Assembly (NCBI GenBank): GCA_020048795.1
Contig: JAIFMA010000228.1
Location: 1-8,510 of the forward strand
Reading direction: 5' to 3'
Origin: Rhodoferax sp.
GTDB lineage: Bacteria; Pseudomonadota; Gammaproteobacteria; Burkholderiales; Burkholderiaceae_C
Length of the DNA: 8,510 nucleotides
A program made the position numbers and the translations under genes. Under the pieces are notes generated by a model. The model saw nothing but the letters and a program-made list of their open reading frames with translations, searched no databases and was not told the origin of the DNA. The stretch's first letter is position 1; each line of letters opens with the position of its first letter. Below, piece after piece: positions 7,410-8,510 of this stretch.

Positions 7410-7741
7410 CCAAAGAAAGAATCATCCAGGAGTTTGTGCCTGGCAAACAGGTCACGCTCGCGCATTGCATTGCCAACCCGACCACCGAGTTGTGCAAGAA
7501 AATTGGTGTGCCCGGTGCTGAAGCCATTGGCATCATGACCCTGACACCCGGTGAAACCGCCATGATTGCCGGTGACATCGCCACCAAAGCCGCCAATGTC
7601 GAGATCGGTTTTCTCGACCGGTTCAGCGGCGCGCTGGTGATTTGTGGCTCGGTCGCGTCGGTGGACGAGGCGCTGCAACAAGTCATCAACACCTTGCGCC
7701 GGCAAATGAACTATTCCACCTGCGAGATCTCCCGCACATGA
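7388..7741 (+). CDS. eutS: Ethanolamine microcompartment shell protein EutS
   Basis: 117 residues from the ATG at 7388. EutS is a circularly permuted BMC-domain shell subunit that forms hexameric tiles in the compartment enclosing ethanolamine ammonia-lyase and the acetaldehyde-processing enzymes. Blocks match the family closely: KERIIQEFVPGKQVTLAH (9-26), KKIGVP (37-42), GIMTLTPGETAMIAGD (48-63) and IGFLDRFSGALVI. An alternative GTG start at 7406 would give 111 residues beginning at the position where the E. coli protein begins, the same length as that protein. An in-frame ATG at 7325 would add 21 residues unlike the family and is less likely. No Shine-Dalgarno precedes 7388. At the position of E. 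coli Gly39, the residue linked to the bent hexamer, this protein has Glu45 in the sequence GVPGAEAIG. The stop overlaps eutP by 4 bases (ATGA). Confidence 0.95.
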   Translation: MDANQVVTKERIIQEFVPGKQVTLAHCIANPTTELCKKIGVPGAEAIGIMTLTPGETAMIAGDIATKAANVEIGFLDRFSGALVICGSVASVDEALQQVINTLRRQMNYSTCEISRT

Positions 7742-8226
7742 GCACGGACCAAAAAGTGGGGCGTTTCATGCTGATTGGCGAAATCGGCGCGGGCAAGACC
7801 ACGCTGTTCAACCACCTGTTTGGCCGGGACGAAGAAGCGCGCAAAACCCAGGTGATGGAGTTTGAAGGCAGCAGTGGCATCGACACGCCAGGTGAATACT
7901 TCAGCCACCCGCGTATGTACCACGCGCTGATCACCATGGCCGCTGACGTGGAACGACTGGTGTATGTGCACCCGGCCGATGTGTTTGACTGCCGTCTGCC
8001 TTACGGGCTGCTGGAGGTGTACGCCGGCAAAACCATTGACGCCATCGTCACCAAGATGGACTTGCCCGATGCCGATCTGGTGCGCGTGACGGCTTTGCTG
8101 CGCGAGGTGGGTATTGCCGGGCAGATTTTTCCGGTGGCCAGCAATGAGCCGCTGGCGATTGAACGTGTACGTTGTCATCTGCTCGGCCAGCAGCGGTGCG
8201 TTGCCAGGCAAGAGGAGGAAGTATGA
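7738..8226 (+). CDS. eutP: EutP, P-loop NTPase-like protein of ethanolamine utilisation
   Basis: 162 residues, close to the enteric protein. It has a small-GTPase-like fold. The P-loop GEIGAGKTT spans 14-22, DTPGEYFSHPR (49-59) holds the DxxG-type element in the family-specific DTPGEY form, and TKMD (105-108) matches the NKxD-type base-recognition motif with Thr in place of Asn. From published work as I recall it, EutP and EutQ of Salmonella have acetate kinase activity, supplying ATP or acetyl phosphate during ethanolamine breakdown. The start is set by the ATGA overlap with eutS; the open frame extends upstream only inside eutS. The 3' end overlaps eutQ by ATGA. The S-P-Q order equals the start of the enteric operon. 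Confidence 0.93.
   Translation: MSTDQKVGRFMLIGEIGAGKTTLFNHLFGRDEEARKTQVMEFEGSSGIDTPGEYFSHPRMYHALITMAADVERLVYVHPADVFDCRLPYGLLEVYAGKTIDAIVTKMDLPDADLVRVTALLREVGIAGQIFPVASNEPLAIERVRCHLLGQQRCVARQEEEV
8213..8218 (+). promoter_or_regulatory. Shine-Dalgarno site of eutQ
   Basis: AGGAGG lies within the Glu-rich C-terminal codons of eutP (QEEEV), 4 bases before the eutQ ATG at 8223. It is a full consensus but tightly spaced. It is the strongest ribosome-binding site in the eut segment and confirms the start at the ATGA overlap. Confidence 0.6.
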
Positions 8227-8510
8227 GCAAAAAACAGTTGATCGTGGCTGCTGATGTGCGGGCGCTGGCAAAAACCGGTGGCAAGTTGATTCACCTGCAT
8301 GATCCGCACGCGATTGTGACGGCCGAGGCGCGCAGCCTGGCCAAGGAACTCGGCGTTGTGTTGACACAGGACGAAGCTGCACCAACCTGTGCCGCACCAC
8401 CTGATTCCCAAATAGACACCGAAGCGGTGCGTCGTGTCATAGAAGCCCAAACTCACGGCCCGGCCAGCGAGGCGGTGCTAGCCGAGGTACTGCGCCGCAT
8501 TGCGCACGAG
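8223..8510 (+). CDS. eutQ: EutQ, N-terminal part (cut by the window end)
   Basis: 96 codons are visible, all open, starting MSKKQLIVAADVRAL. The N-terminal domain resembles enteric EutQ: a short strand and helix, then AIVTAEARSLAKELGV (30-45), an Ala/Pro-rich linker with one Cys (about 50-62), and a helical segment DTEAVRRVIEA to VLAEVLRRI. The full protein is normally about 230 residues with a C-terminal cupin domain, which lies beyond the window. EutQ has been described as an acetate kinase that works with EutP and as needed for normal compartment function. It is the third gene of this eut operon, overlapping eutP by 4 bases, with a strong Shine-Dalgarno. No frameshift is visible. Confidence 0.88.
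   Translation, partial: MSKKQLIVAADVRALAKTGGKLIHLHDPHAIVTAEARSLAKELGVVLTQDEAAPTCAAPPDSQIDTEAVRRVIEAQTHGPASEAVLAEVLRRIAHE

Overview
The window is a GC-rich, densely coding stretch from a proteobacterium. The evidence is a Gram-negative two-partner secretion system, high G+C at third codon positions, and a eut operon beginning S-P-Q as in enterics. I lean towards a beta- or gammaproteobacterium; the sequence alone cannot settle this. All convincing genes are on the + strand.

Region 1 (about 124-7049) is one tight three-gene operon. The first gene encodes an exported TPR protein with a C-terminal CHAT (caspase-like) peptidase domain and a visible His/Cys dyad. The second, overlapping it by the 4-base ATGA, encodes a short TpsA exoprotein: a filamentous-haemagglutinin-type secretion domain followed by a beta-helix. 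The third, 3 bases later, encodes its TpsB outer-membrane transporter (POTRA domains plus 16-strand-type barrel). The likely picture is that TpsB secretes TpsA while the CHAT protein acts in the periplasm or at the envelope, perhaps on TpsA. That last link is inference. Such CHAT/TpsA/TpsB clusters are familiar as annotations (cyanobacteria, some proteobacteria), but I know of no settled function for the CHAT partner. This is the best candidate here for an under-described system.

Region 2 (7050-7387) is a 338-base spacer with no convincing gene. It holds a dense cluster of dyad symmetry behind a TTGACC hexamer (7158-7192), and a perfect 10-base inverted repeat enclosing a 97-base block (7200-7296). 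No convincing intrinsic terminator for the TPS operon was found.

Region 3 (7388-8510, running off the end) is the start of an ethanolamine-utilisation microcompartment operon: eutS (shell protein), eutP (P-loop protein) and the first 96 codons of eutQ, joined by ATGA overlaps. Two details stand out. EutS has Glu where E. coli EutS has the bend-forming Gly39. A 20-codon leader ORF with the best local Shine-Dalgarno ends in a GTGA overlap with an alternative eutS start. The two operons have no evident functional link.
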